From Nitrosomonas ureae (GTDB lineage Bacteria > Pseudomonadota > Gammaproteobacteria > Burkholderiales > Nitrosomonadaceae): a stretch of DNA of 64,000 bases. The stretch is taken from the NCBI RefSeq assembly GCF_001455205.1, contig NZ_CP013341.1:2480001-2544000 (forward strand), in the 5' to 3' direction. Below the pieces are notes generated by a model. The model did no database searches. It saw only the letters and a program-made list of their open reading frames with translations, and was not told the DNA's origin. The position numbers and the translations under genes are program-made. This document shows positions 18,950 to 29,200 of this stretch, piece by piece. Numbering within the stretch: position 1 is the stretch's first letter; each line of letters starts with the position of its first letter.

Positions 18950-21028
18950 TTAAAAGTTGGCTACCAAATTGACCCGCAGTGAACAGCTCTCAATCGGGTG
19001 AAAATGCACGTCATTGACGCCATCTGTAGGTTCTCCAGGAAGCCTGGAAGCATAGTAGTAATCAATTGCATGTGCATGCGTGTTAAGTAAATTGAATCCT
19101 TGCAGGATTACGCGCACATTGCTGCCAATTTTATACCCGATTTGACCATTAAGCGTTACGGTGTGATTGGATTGTACGCTGTTATCTTCTATCAATGAGC
19201 GCTTGCCAAAATAGCGTACCTGCATGCTACCAAAAAACCGGCCAATGTTATCGACGGAAACCGCCATCTTGCCTACTCCTCTAATTGCGCCAGGTATGTA
19301 ATTTCCACTGGGATCGTCATCACTAAAACGCGCGCGCGCCAATGCATAATCAATATCGATCGTTAACCAATCCTTGGGCATATAAAACAGTGAAACCTCA
19401 AACCCTTCCCGCTTACTTGGACGGCTGGCCTCAGTTGTTCCGGCATCGCCCACAAATAACAATTCTGAATCAAGATCCAGTCGGAATGCGGCAAAGGAGG
19501 CCTGTAGCCCCGGAATTATGGCGGTACGAACCCCGACTTCATAGCCGGTCGAGCGCACCAATGGATTAACCCTGTTAATCGAATCCCCTGATTTGGGATC
19601 AACGATAGAAGTCGTTCCGCGTGCATCATTGCTATGAAATCCACTGCCATAATTAAAATACAATTCCGTCTGTACCCAAGGGCCAAAAATCAGACCCAAT
19701 TTGGGATTTGTCATACTATCGTAGCGGTTACCCGAGTTTACATTGAGATTGCTGTTAACATCAAACCAATAATAATCTGAACGGACACCAGCCACGCTAC
19801 GAAATTTTTCCAGCCACTGAATGCTATTCTGATAAAAAATACCCACGCTGTTCTGATTGATATGGTCCTTTCGCGTAGTTGACAAAGTTTGGCGCTCTTT
19901 GGTGCTCAACAGTCCATTATTGATTACGTCGTTCTGAAACTGGACACCCACCGTATTTTCGATTTCGATCCCCTTAATCCTGCTGACCCAAAGATGATCT
20001 ACATTCATTGCCGACTGAAAACGTTTATCAATCTGAGAAAATTGATCTCCATTTACGGGATCATCCAGAAAATAGGTGAAATTTGAAAATAATGCCAAGT
20101 TACTGTGAAGCGTATACAAGTTGAATTGGGTGATGCCATAGCGGCTTGAATGTTGCAATGCAGTCGAGAGACTAAATCGATGCGATTCCCCGCCACTACT
20201 GGGATCTATGGCACCCAATCGTGGAATGAAGCCACTGGCTACCCCTCTTGCCGGAATCTGATCGGTAGAATTCCAGTTTCCGCCATAGCCCATCGCGGTA
20301 ACATTGAATTTGGTTGGCCCGGTATCTTGGCTATAACGCAATACTGCATTAAATTTCTTGAAATCTTCATGCTTAACCCATGGGCCGTCTTTAGTGAGCA
20401 GTTCGACCGCATACAAAACATTACCACGTCCGACTTCATGCGATTTAGTTACCAGCCCCCGCATAAATCCTTGTTGCCCTAAACCATAGCTAGCGATACC
20501 CTTGGGTAGCTTGTCGAGGTAGCCCATACTGACAGCCCCGGCAGAGGAGAAATCTCCTTGATGAGCGTAATACGGTCCTTTCATATATTGCAAGTTGCCT
20601 ATCAATTCAGGAATGATAAAGTTGGTGTCTGCCCAACCTTGGCCGTGACCATGCGAACGTTGATTGACTAACATGCCATCGACGGTTATTCGTAAGTCTG
20701 TGCCATGATCGAGATTAAATCCGCGCAAAAAATATTGATTGGCCTTGCCCTCGCCACTATGTTGCGTAACAATTAAACCCGGTACTGTTTCGAGTAATTC
20801 TCCCGGACGATAAACCGTGCGCAGATCGAGCTGATGCTTAAGGACAGTGCCTTCATTGGCGGAATTGGCCGATCCGATTAATTCCCGCGCGTTAGCACGA
20901 ACGAGTATTTCGTTAAGGGTTGGAATGCCTGCGGCGTCGACCCATAAGGATGTCAAACTCAATGATAGAATACTACCTCCTTGGATAAACCGCCGTAATA
21001 CGGACGACAGGGTAGTTATTTTTTGCAT
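18950..21028 (-). CDS. TonB-dependent outer-membrane receptor, probable nickel/cobalt-complex importer
   Basis: Receptor of 692 residues from the ATG at 21028, which has GGAG six bases upstream; the ATG at 21040 would add four residues. A signal peptide (FIQGGSILSLSLTSLWVDA) is followed by the plug domain (ELLETVPGLIVTQHSG, YFLRGFNLDHGTDLRITVDG, a histidine/glutamine-rich NQRSHGHGQG loop) and a 22-strand barrel ending VNLVANF. It lies between nikR and a NikR-type operator, so nickel transport is the best inference. The ligand cannot be read from sequence, and a zinc or siderophore role is possible. Confidence 0.8.
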   Translation of the reverse strand: MQKITTLSSVLRRFIQGGSILSLSLTSLWVDAAGIPTLNEILVRANARELIGSANSANEGTVLKHQLDLRTVYRPGELLETVPGLIVTQHSGEGKANQYFLRGFNLDHGTDLRITVDGMLVNQRSHGHGQGWADTNFIIPELIGNLQYMKGPYYAHQGDFSSAGAVSMGYLDKLPKGIASYGLGQQGFMRGLVTKSHEVGRGNVLYAVELLTKDGPWVKHEDFKKFNAVLRYSQDTGPTKFNVTAMGYGGNWNSTDQIPARGVASGFIPRLGAIDPSSGGESHRFSLSTALQHSSRYGITQFNLYTLHSNLALFSNFTYFLDDPVNGDQFSQIDKRFQSAMNVDHLWVSRIKGIEIENTVGVQFQNDVINNGLLSTKERQTLSTTRKDHINQNSVGIFYQNSIQWLEKFRSVAGVRSDYYWFDVNSNLNVNSGNRYDSMTNPKLGLIFGPWVQTELYFNYGSGFHSNDARGTTSIVDPKSGDSINRVNPLVRSTGYEVGVRTAIIPGLQASFAAFRLDLDSELLFVGDAGTTEASRPSKREGFEVSLFYMPKDWLTIDIDYALARARFSDDDPSGNYIPGAIRGVGKMAVSVDNIGRFFGSMQVRYFGKRSLIEDNSVQSNHTVTLNGQIGYKIGSNVRVILQGFNLLNTHAHAIDYYYASRLPGEPTDGVNDVHFHPIESCSLRVNLVANF

Positions 21029-21095
21029 GTTTTTCTCCATAAAATTACATGTTTTATTAGTTAAAATCCTTATGGAGACTCATAATAATTCAAAA

Positions 21096-21124
21096 TGTAT
21101 GATAAATTGTTTTTTTTTCATACA
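21096..21124. promoter_or_regulatory. NikR-type operator in the divergent receptor/ABC promoter region
   Basis: TGTATGA and TCATACA form a perfect 7-bp inverted repeat with a 15-base centre that includes a nine-T run. The classical E. coli NikR site is GTATGA-N16-TCATAC (established knowledge), so this differs by one base of spacing. It sits between the start codons of the TonB receptor (minus) and the metal-binding protein (plus), with nikR next door. Confidence 0.65.
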
Positions 21125-21156
21125 AAAGAAGAATGTTATTTAAGGGAAGCGTGGTT

Positions 21157-22125
21157 ATGAAATTTATAACGTATAGAATTACAGGGATTTTTTTATGTTT
21201 GCTGCTACTTTGTTTGCAAAACTCGGTATTCGCAGCCAGCGCTCATGAAATACCGGAAATTGTTACCACGGTCTCGCCGATCACGAACATCGTGCAAAAT
21301 ATCGGTGGAAAACACATCAAAGTAACCGGAATCGTTCCTGATGGTACCGATTCCCATACGTTTGAGCCTATTCCTTCGGACATAAAAATATTACGGGCAG
21401 CTGACATGATTATCGTGAATGGCCTTGATCTGGAATTGCCTACATTAAAACTGGCGAGAAAGGTAAAAAGGCCTGAAACTTCGATTCTGCAATTAGGAAA
21501 CCTTACGCTAAAAGAAGCGGACTGGCAGTATGATTTTAGCTTTCCCCGCGAACATGGACACCCTAATCCCCATTTATGGCTAAATATTGAATTGGTAATG
21601 CGTTATGCAGAAATAATAAAAGACAACCTGATTACGCTTGACCCTGCCAATAAAGCGCATTATCAGGAAAATACAGCAACTTACTTGACCAAATTAAAGA
21701 AGCTGGATCAGGCCATTTTCAATTGTATTGAGACGATTCCTCAAAATAACCGTAAGCTGGTAACCTATCATGACTCTTTTGCCTATTTTGCGCCACGTTA
21801 TGGCATGACAGTTATCGCAGCAATTCAACCTTCCGATTTCTCCGAGCCCGGCCCCCAAGAAGTTATCAGCATCATTAAACAAATCCGGGAAACAGGGGTG
21901 CCAGCCATATTTGGTTCGGAAGTTTTTCCCAGCAAAGTGATGAAACAAATTGCCCGGGAAGCAAAAGCCAAATTTATCGATCAACTCTCGGATGATGAGC
22001 TCCCGGCAGGGCCTAATAACTCTTTCATCGGTATGATGGCCGGTAACATGATTACCATGACTGAAGCCTTAGGCGGTAATCCAACCTGTATGGCCAACAT
22101 TGATGCCAGCAACATTGCATTCTGA
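21157..22125 (+). CDS. ABC transporter metal-binding protein (ZnuA/TroA family)
   Basis: Periplasmic cluster A-I solute-binding protein of 322 residues. The ATG at 21157 has AAGGGA upstream; a start at 21133 would add eight residues. A signal peptide (ITGIFLCLLLLCLQNSVFAA) is followed by TTVSPITNIVQNIGG. The metal ligands are seen in DGTDSHTFEP, NPHLWLN, TYHDSFAYF and the acidic IDQLSDDELPAG. The family usually carries Zn or Mn. The NikR operator and urease/nikR context point to nickel here (inference). The 3' end overlaps the ATPase gene by about 23 bases. Confidence 0.9.
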   Translation: MKFITYRITGIFLCLLLLCLQNSVFAASAHEIPEIVTTVSPITNIVQNIGGKHIKVTGIVPDGTDSHTFEPIPSDIKILRAADMIIVNGLDLELPTLKLARKVKRPETSILQLGNLTLKEADWQYDFSFPREHGHPNPHLWLNIELVMRYAEIIKDNLITLDPANKAHYQENTATYLTKLKKLDQAIFNCIETIPQNNRKLVTYHDSFAYFAPRYGMTVIAAIQPSDFSEPGPQEVISIIKQIRETGVPAIFGSEVFPSKVMKQIAREAKAKFIDQLSDDELPAGPNNSFIGMMAGNMITMTEALGGNPTCMANIDASNIAF

Positions 22126-22921
22126 TTCACCTTTAGTTCCTGCGGTAAAATTGATCGACGTTACTGCTCGTTATGATCAAAATGTAGTATTTAACGACCT
22201 TTGTTTAGAGATAGCTGCAGGTCAATTTGCCGGAATTGTCGGTCCCACGGCTTGTGGTAAATCGACGTTGCTGAAAATTATTCTGGGGATCCATGCTGTG
22301 AGTGCAGGACAGGTGGAGCTCTATAGCTATCCCGTGGATAAAGTGAGGCCAGGCACGATAGGTTATGTGCCGCAACTTGGCAGTGTTGACTGGAATTTTC
22401 CGGTAACGGTTGAAGAAGTCATTTCCATGGGGCTTTATACCAATGGGCGTATATGGCCTTGGCTCAGCAAGCAGGAGCGGGCGTGCATTCGGGACCTTGC
22501 GCATCGATTAGGTGTTGACGATTGCCTGCAAAACCATATCAGCGATATATCAGGGGGGCAGCGACAGCGCACGTTTCTGGCGCGCGCGTTGATCAACAAT
22601 CCCAAGCTTCTGATTCTGGATGAGCCGACTTCCGGGGTGGATATCAAGACTCAGCACGAGGTGTTGCATTTATTGGGGGATATCAATAGTGGGGGTATTA
22701 CCATATTATTAACCACGCATGATTTAAATGCGGTGGCATCTCACTTGCCGTGGGTTATTTGTTTCAATCGGGGGATGGTTGCCCAAGGTCGGCCGAATAC
22801 GATATTTACCAACGAAATCCTGACTAAAACATATGGTGGTGATATTGTCATTGTAAAATCCGAAGGACATCTCCTGATCGCTAATAGCACGCCGCTCAAT
22901 TTTATTGATGAGCATCCCTGA
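22103..22921 (+). CDS. ABC transporter ATP-binding protein (metal uptake)
   Basis: ATPase of 272 residues. It shows Walker A GPTACGKSTLLKII, a Q-loop (GYVPQLGSVDWNFP), the signature ISGGQRQRTFLARAL, Walker B LLILDEPTSGVD and the H-loop TTHDLN. The SVDWNFPV sequence is characteristic of the Mn/Zn family ATPases. It starts inside the end of the binding-protein gene and its TGA overlaps the permease ATG, so all three genes form a tight operon. Confidence 0.93.
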   Translation: MPATLHSDSPLVPAVKLIDVTARYDQNVVFNDLCLEIAAGQFAGIVGPTACGKSTLLKIILGIHAVSAGQVELYSYPVDKVRPGTIGYVPQLGSVDWNFPVTVEEVISMGLYTNGRIWPWLSKQERACIRDLAHRLGVDDCLQNHISDISGGQRQRTFLARALINNPKLLILDEPTSGVDIKTQHEVLHLLGDINSGGITILLTTHDLNAVASHLPWVICFNRGMVAQGRPNTIFTNEILTKTYGGDIVIVKSEGHLLIANSTPLNFIDEHP

Positions 22922-23754
22922 TGGAATTTCTGCTGGAACCGATCGAGTATGAATTTTTCCGTCATGCCTTGCTTGCAGCGTTAATGGTAGGTGCGTCCGG
23001 TGGCCTGATCGGAGTTTACGTCGTGCTACGCGGCATGAGTTATGTCGGTCACGGATTATCTCATGCGGCAATTGGTGGCGCAGTAATCGGTATCACCCTG
23101 AATCTGAATTTTTATGCGGGCGCGTGCGCGATGGGATTACTCGCCGCATTCATCATCAACAAAATTACTAAAAACAATAAAATCAAACTGGATGCTGCGA
23201 TCGGGATAGTAACCACGGCGATGTTCGCCCTGGGTGTGGCAATTGTCAGCAAGATGCGGAATTTTAAACAAAACTTCGAAGCAGCTTTATTTGGCAATAT
23301 TCTTGGAATTACAGAACAGGATTTGATGATCATCGGGCTGGTCGCTTTCTTCACGCTGATTACCATGTTCATCACGTATCGCGCATTACTGTTCTCCACT
23401 TTCGATAATGAAGCGGCGCGTGTATTTGGTATCAAAACCGATTCCGTGCAATGGCTATTTTCATTGTTGCTTACATTCTCGGTCATCGCGTCGCTGAATG
23501 TCATTGGCGTCACCATGGTCGCCGCCACGCTCATTGCCCCGGCCATGACTGCGAGAATGCTGACGGATCGTTTTAGCAGCATGATTATTTATTCGACCAT
23601 CATCGGCGCGGTGACCGGCGTAATGGGTATGTATTTGAGTTATATTTTCAACGTCGCTTCCGGTACAACTATTGTGCTGTTCAGCGTGTTGGTGTTTGGC
23701 TTATCGATGCTGGTGAAACCTTTGCGTAACGTTTATCGGTCAAGGCAATGTTGA
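22921..23754 (+). CDS. ABC transporter permease (metal uptake, ZnuB/TroC-like)
   Basis: Membrane permease of 277 residues with about eight hydrophobic helices. The family sequence VLRGMSYVGHGLSHAAIGGAV and the conserved ARVFGIKTDSVQWLFSLLLTF segment are visible. Its start overlaps the ATPase stop (TGATG). Together with the binding protein, ATPase and TonB receptor it forms a complete outer- to inner-membrane metal uptake route. Confidence 0.93.
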   Translation: MEFLLEPIEYEFFRHALLAALMVGASGGLIGVYVVLRGMSYVGHGLSHAAIGGAVIGITLNLNFYAGACAMGLLAAFIINKITKNNKIKLDAAIGIVTTAMFALGVAIVSKMRNFKQNFEAALFGNILGITEQDLMIIGLVAFFTLITMFITYRALLFSTFDNEAARVFGIKTDSVQWLFSLLLTFSVIASLNVIGVTMVAATLIAPAMTARMLTDRFSSMIIYSTIIGAVTGVMGMYLSYIFNVASGTTIVLFSVLVFGLSMLVKPLRNVYRSRQC

Positions 23755-23828
23755 ATGGCGCGGATAGCTGGTTTTAGTTGGCTGCAATATTCGGAGTAAT
23801 GCAGACTGTTATCTGATTGGATATGTAT

Positions 23829-24530
23829 TCACCAAGGCACAATTTGTCCGTCAAAAGCATAAAACTTTCCGGAGTCTTCGAATTTTAGGTTATCGATAAC
23901 GTGGCGCATGCCGGTGACACTTTGCTCGGTTGAGATTAAACCGTTCGGGCCACCCATGTCGGTTCTTACCCAACCGGGATGCAACAGGACAACAGTGATT
24001 TGTTTGGGATTCAAATCTATCGACAAGCTTTTCATGACGATATTGACCGCCGCTTTGCTGGAACGGTAGATGTAACTGCCGCCGCCCCGGTTATCTGCGA
24101 TACTGCCCATTTTGCTGGTAATGGTGATGATGGTTTTCAGATTGCTGTCGGCAATCGGTTGAAGAAATGCTTCAGCCATTTTCAACGGTGCCATGGTGTT
24201 CACTGCAAAGGTATGTGTCCATGCTTCGTAATCCGTCATTCCGAAAGCATCGCCTGATTCCGGTGGGTAAATACCGGCATTATTGATCAATAAATCAATG
24301 GCATTCCCGGATAGCGTCTGTGCTAACTGTTCAATGTGCGAATGATTAGCGACATCCAATGGATAAATATTGATTTGGTCTGGATGTTGCGCGGCTAAAC
24401 GGTTCAATGCATCGGCTGACATCGGGTTGCGGCAGCAAGCAATGACACACCAGTCATTCATAGCGTATTGACGCACAAATTCCAGCCCGATACCGCGGTT
24501 GCAACCTGTAATGAGTACTGTTTTCTTCAT
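23829..24530 (-). CDS. Short-chain dehydrogenase/reductase
   Basis: NAD(P)-dependent oxidoreductase of 233 residues. It has the Rossmann TGCNRGIGLEF motif, the NNAG strand (LLINNAGIYPP), the catalytic serine in ITSKMGS and the Tyr-x-x-x-Lys pair in YIYRSSKAAVN. It resembles C-factor/sniffer-like SDRs. The substrate is unknown. Convergent with the metal ABC operon, so it probably ends that transcript's space. Confidence 0.88.
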   Translation of the reverse strand: MKKTVLITGCNRGIGLEFVRQYAMNDWCVIACCRNPMSADALNRLAAQHPDQINIYPLDVANHSHIEQLAQTLSGNAIDLLINNAGIYPPESGDAFGMTDYEAWTHTFAVNTMAPLKMAEAFLQPIADSNLKTIITITSKMGSIADNRGGGSYIYRSSKAAVNIVMKSLSIDLNPKQITVVLLHPGWVRTDMGGPNGLISTEQSVTGMRHVIDNLKFEDSGKFYAFDGQIVPW

Positions 24531-24639
24531 CGTTTTTTTACCTGGGTAGGAAGTCTGATGACTTAATGATACCGCTATTCAATCTTTTTGATAGCCTGTC
24601 TGAATATTTTCCGTCAATCCGTTTGTGAGGTAAGATGCG

Positions 24640-24820
24640 GGGTAATGCGTTGTCTTCACCCATTGCGGTATCGCAAGCCGATAACGTAACCAGATCGGCG
24701 CCGGAGAAATCCAGGTTTTCATCGTACACTTCGGCCATGGTCAGAATAGTGTTTTTACCGAGTAACAGAAACGAACGGCTATTATCGCCGGGACGAAGTT
24801 CAAAATTGCTGCCGATATTC
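24640..24820 (-). pseudogene. CHAT-domain fragment, copy of the 32.1-35.6 kb gene
   Basis: A 345-base open frame (24538-24882) carries about 60 residues nearly identical to the CHAT domain of the 1151-residue protein at 32099-35554, from FELRPGDNSRSFLLLG to SACDTAMGEDNAL. The flanking residues do not match anything in the family. The Cys of the dyad remains, but the His-containing HIGSH motif reads NIGSN, so a protease could not work. At the DNA level the match is also very high, pointing to a recent duplication or gene conversion. It lies on the strand opposite to its parent. Confidence 0.8.
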
Positions 24821-24942
24821 ACAAAGCTGGTGTTCGCAACATCAATCAATTGCTTGCAATCAAGCAATAAATTACGACACAATCCTTACCTAAATCTCAG
24901 ATAACCCCAAATGTAAAAATACAAACAATATTTCATAGAATT

Positions 24943-25524
24943 ATGAAACAAGAACAACAAGAATTGGACTGTGTTTTGCAAATCCGCGCTGGTGGGAAAC
25001 AACGCGCTGAAGGTATCTCAACGCTTTACCGAAAATACGCTCCTCAAATGAAGCGTTATTATATGCGGAATGGAAAATCATTAGCGCAGGCTGAAGATTT
25101 ATTGCAGGACGTTTTTATTCAAGTAATACACAATATAGACAGCTACCGCCATGAAGGCGCATTCAGTGCATGGATATGGACAATAGCCCGCAATAGGCTT
25201 ATCAGCGAATATCGAAAATCTGGCAATCACGTCAGTGAAATAGAGTTCGATGAAAATCTGATTGAAAATGTTCCAATTAATTCAGCCCACAATTCCGACC
25301 AGGATGAACTGAAGAAGTGTGTACATGAGGCTTTTGAACGTTTTAGTCAACAACACCAAGAGCGCGCGCATGCACTAACACTGTTTGCGATTTACGGATG
25401 GACGATCGAAGAAATGAGCAGCTTTCTTGGCCGCACAATAGCAGCTACCCGTGAATATCTATCGCAATCGCGTAAAAAACTGCGACCATTTTTGAAACCA
25501 TGTTTTGATTTCCTCACACCCTGA
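24943..25524 (+). CDS. ECF-type RNA polymerase sigma factor
   Basis: Sigma-70 family factor of 193 residues. Region 2 is visible as AEDLLQDVFIQVIHNIDSYR followed by AFSAWIWTIARNRLISEYRK. Region 4 is a helix-turn-helix at YGWTIEEMSSFLGRTIAATR. There is no region 1.1 or 3, as expected for ECF factors. It is the first gene of a plus-strand run that continues with a membrane protein and the PDZ-TPR-CHAT lipoprotein, so it probably controls that locus (inference). Confidence 0.9.
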   Translation: MKQEQQELDCVLQIRAGGKQRAEGISTLYRKYAPQMKRYYMRNGKSLAQAEDLLQDVFIQVIHNIDSYRHEGAFSAWIWTIARNRLISEYRKSGNHVSEIEFDENLIENVPINSAHNSDQDELKKCVHEAFERFSQQHQERAHALTLFAIYGWTIEEMSSFLGRTIAATREYLSQSRKKLRPFLKPCFDFLTP

Positions 25525-25555
25525 CTAAATTTCTAAAAAAGCATCTAATCTTGTT

Positions 25556-26275
25556 ATGACAGAGAAAACAAACGCAGATCAGGGCTCATCGGATTCACCA
25601 CAATCGCCTGACTCAAAGCTGGAACAGGACTGGCAGGATATTCTTGCAGAACGAACGGTGCATGACGCCGATCCTGTTGTGCGTGCAGAAGCCGAGGCAC
25701 TACGCGAAGCGATTTTACAAAAGTATCAGGAAGAATTAAAAACAGACAAGACGATTCATAGTGAATCGGATCAATCAAAAGAATTAGATCGACTTTTAAA
25801 ACGTTTAAAAAAAGAAAATTTGTTAGATGAATCGAAACCGTATGCGCAAACAAAATGGTTCCGTTCCTTCAATTTTCCGGCAGGGGCTTTCATTTCTGCA
25901 GCTGCCGTTTTGGTGATCTCTTTGACACTCTGGATTGTTATTCCATCCCCGGATGAACCGCTATTGCCGCAGACCTCAACCAACTTTAAGGAACTCCCTC
26001 GCTTCCGCAGCGAAATGGTTACGCAACCTATACCGGTTGACTCACACCGCCAAAGCCGGGAGACCGCTAGGCAACTGATCGAACAACTAAAAGCACTCAA
26101 CGTTGCTTACCGCTTCACACCATTGGAAGCCGACGACAAATCCGACTGGAAATTGGAAATTTATATCCCCTTTGAACCCGAACAAAATATCCTGACATTT
26201 TTACAGCAATGGCGTCTTAAAGAGGCAGAAGACGGCTGGATACAAATTGCCCCGGAAATCAAACAAAATCAATAA
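25556..26275 (+). CDS. Single-pass membrane protein next to ECF sigma, possible anti-sigma factor
   Basis: Protein of 239 residues, not recognised as a known family. The first about 100 residues are charged and helical, then one hydrophobic helix (GAFISAAAVLVISLTLWIVI) and a C-terminal domain of about 110 residues (ETARQLIEQLKALNVAYRF ... EAEDGWIQIAPEI). This cytoplasm-helix-periplasm layout and its position 32 bases after the sigma factor fit an anti-sigma factor, but the zinc anti-sigma HxxxCxxC motif is absent. A degenerate copy of its tail lies at about 32029. Confidence 0.7.
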   Translation: MTEKTNADQGSSDSPQSPDSKLEQDWQDILAERTVHDADPVVRAEAEALREAILQKYQEELKTDKTIHSESDQSKELDRLLKRLKKENLLDESKPYAQTKWFRSFNFPAGAFISAAAVLVISLTLWIVIPSPDEPLLPQTSTNFKELPRFRSEMVTQPIPVDSHRQSRETARQLIEQLKALNVAYRFTPLEADDKSDWKLEIYIPFEPEQNILTFLQQWRLKEAEDGWIQIAPEIKQNQ

Positions 26276-26294
26276 TCATGGAGTGAATTCAGAT

Positions 26295-29200
26295 ATGAAA
26301 ACGGTATGGATCCACCTATTGCTCATTTTGCTTCTGTTCGGATGTGCGCAAACCGGGCAGAAAACATCAATAACAGTTCATAGTGACAACTCGCAAGCTC
26401 AAGCAGCCGATCCGCAGCAAGCGATGCTGGAGCAGGCCAGGTCTTTCAGACAATCGCATCCTGAACTGTTTGGCGAAGCCAAAGGTGTTCTGGTCACAGA
26501 TGTTGTACCCGGCAGCCAAGGTGAAAAAGTGGGATTAAAATCGGGAGATATCCTGCTGACCTATGACAATACGTTTTTGAATTCACGCGAACACCTCTTT
26601 GAACTTACCGGAACGAAGGATGAAAACGAGGCGGTAACATTATCTTATCAGCGCAATCGTGAACTGCACAATTCTGTTCTTAAGGGCGGCCGAATCGGTG
26701 TACACATTCTTTCCTTAATCCCTAATGAAGCAGAATTATCGACGCAACAAATGCAGTTTCTACTTGAAAAAGGGAATGAGGCCCATCATCAATCTCGCTT
26801 CAATGAAGCTTTGCAACAGTTTAAGCAAGGGCTGGAAATGGCGAGTACTAAGAAGCTAAAAGCTGAACAATCTTATTTCCAGGACGGCATGGGCGTAGTG
26901 TATAAAAGTCTGGGCCAATACCCGCAAGCGTTGGATTACCATCAGCAGGCATTGGTAATTAGGAATGAAATCGGTGACCGACGTGGCGAATCGGGAAGCC
27001 TGAACAACATGGGCAATGTGTATGTAATGCTGGGCCAATATACGAAGGCGCTGGAATATCATCAACAGGCATTGGTAATTAGGATTGAAATCGGTGACCG
27101 ACATGGCGAAGCGGGAAGCCTGAACAATATGGGCAATGTGTATGAAATTCTGGGCCAATACAATAAGGCGCTGGATTATTTTCAACGGTCATTAATAATT
27201 AAGCGTGAGATCGGTGACCGCAATGGTGAAGCGAATAGCTTGATTGGCTTGGGCGCTGTGTATGAAATTCTGAGTCAATATCCCCAGGCGCTGGATTATT
27301 TTCAGCAGTCATTGGTAATAAAACGTGAAATCGGTGACCGCCATGGTGAAGCGGGAAGCCTGAACAACTTAGGCCTCTGGTATTACAATCAGGGCCAATA
27401 CCCGCTAGCGCTGGATTATTTTCAGCAGGCATTGGTAATTAGGAATGAAATCGGTGACCGACATGGCGAAGCGGGAAGCCTGAACAACTTAGGCCTCTTG
27501 TTTGAAACTCTGGGACAAAGCCCGCAGGCATTGGATTATCATCAGCAGGCAATGTTAATTAGGAGTGAAATTGGTGACCGCAATGGCGAAGCGACTAGCC
27601 TGAACAACTTGGGTAGTGTGTATTATCATCTGGGTCAATATCCGCAGGCACTTGATCATTATAAGCATTCATTGAACATTTACCGTGAAATTGGTGACCG
27701 CAATGGCGAAGCAAGTAATCTGATTGGATTGGGCAATGTGTATGACAGTCTGGGCCAATACCCGCAGGGGCTGGATCATTATAAGCAGTCATTGTACCTA
27801 TATCGTGAAATAGGTAACCGCAATGGCGAAGCAAATAGCCTGAACGGCTTGGGCACTGTGTATAAAAATCTTGGCCAATATCAGCAGGCACTGGATGCCT
27901 ACCGTCAGGCAATGAATATCCTCACGCATATCACAACGGTGCCGGAATCACTTTGGCGTATTTGGTATGGCATTGCAAGCGCTTCCTATCAACTTGATCA
28001 GATTCACGCGGCTATAATGGCAGCTAAGCAGGCCGTGAATGCTTTGCAAGGGTTGCGTACAGGTAATTTAACATTGCAGCAAAATCTGCAACTTAGCTTT
28101 CTGGTAGATAAAACATTTGTTTATCACGGTCTGGCAAAGATGTTGATTGAACAAGGCCGTCTCTCCGAAGCCGAACAAGTCATGGCCATGCTGAAGGAAG
28201 AGGAATATTTTGATTTTATCCAGCGCGATGGCAAGGACGACATGCGTACGATTCAGGTGGGTTATACGCAGGTTGAAAGCGGTATCGTCAAGCAGATCGA
28301 GCAATTCAGCAATCAATTAGTTTCCCTGGGTAAGGAATATGACAATCTTGAGAAATTAAGCCAGATTGACGAACAAGCCAAAATTCGTTTGGCTGAGATC
28401 GAAAAAGAACTGGAGCAAGCGCAGGGTGTCTTTCTCAATTTATTATCCAGCTTGGAAGGATATTTCAAACAGGTGGGCGGTGATAAAGCGGTAGAATTTG
28501 GCGAGCGTCAGCTAGCTCAACTGGAGCGGCAACAGGATTTGCTGCGCAGACATCAATCCGTGATCATCACGACCGTGGCAACCATAGATAAATTGCATCT
28601 GATATTGACAACACCCGAAGTGCAGTTGGCAAGGGAATCCGCTATTACAGAAAAAGATCTGAATGATCTCGTCAAACGTTTCCGCAATGCATTAAAACAT
28701 CCCGGCAGCAATCCGGTACCACTGGCGCAGGAATTGTATGACCATCTAGTGAAACCATTGGAAAAGGACCTGCAGCAAACTCAGGCCAAAACTCTGATGT
28801 GGTCACTGGACGGTGTCTTACGTTATATACCGCTGGCAACCCTTCATGACGGCCAGCAATTCCTGATCGAGAAATATAATCTAAGTCTCTATACTGCTGC
28901 TGCGCATAATAATCTGCACGAAAACAATGTCAGTGCCTGGCGTGCTGCGGGTTTGGGCGTGAGCCAGGCGCATCCGGGATTTGAAGCGTTACCAGGTGTT
29001 CCCACTGAGCTCAGAAATATTATCCGCCAAAATGACAATGATCCATTAGGTGTTTTGCCAGGGGAGATTCACCTGGACAAGGCATTTAATCGCGAGTCGT
29101 TTAAATCAGTCATTCGAGCCGGTTTTCCGGTATTGCATATCGCCAGTCACTTTAAATTGCAACCAGGCGATGGCAGTTTGTCGACGCTGCTACTGGGCGA

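Noticed and set aside
26890..27965. CRISPR-like regularly spaced repeat
   Set aside because: The 120-bp period is continuous coding sequence for TPR motifs with no spacers; the same applies to 32698-33897.
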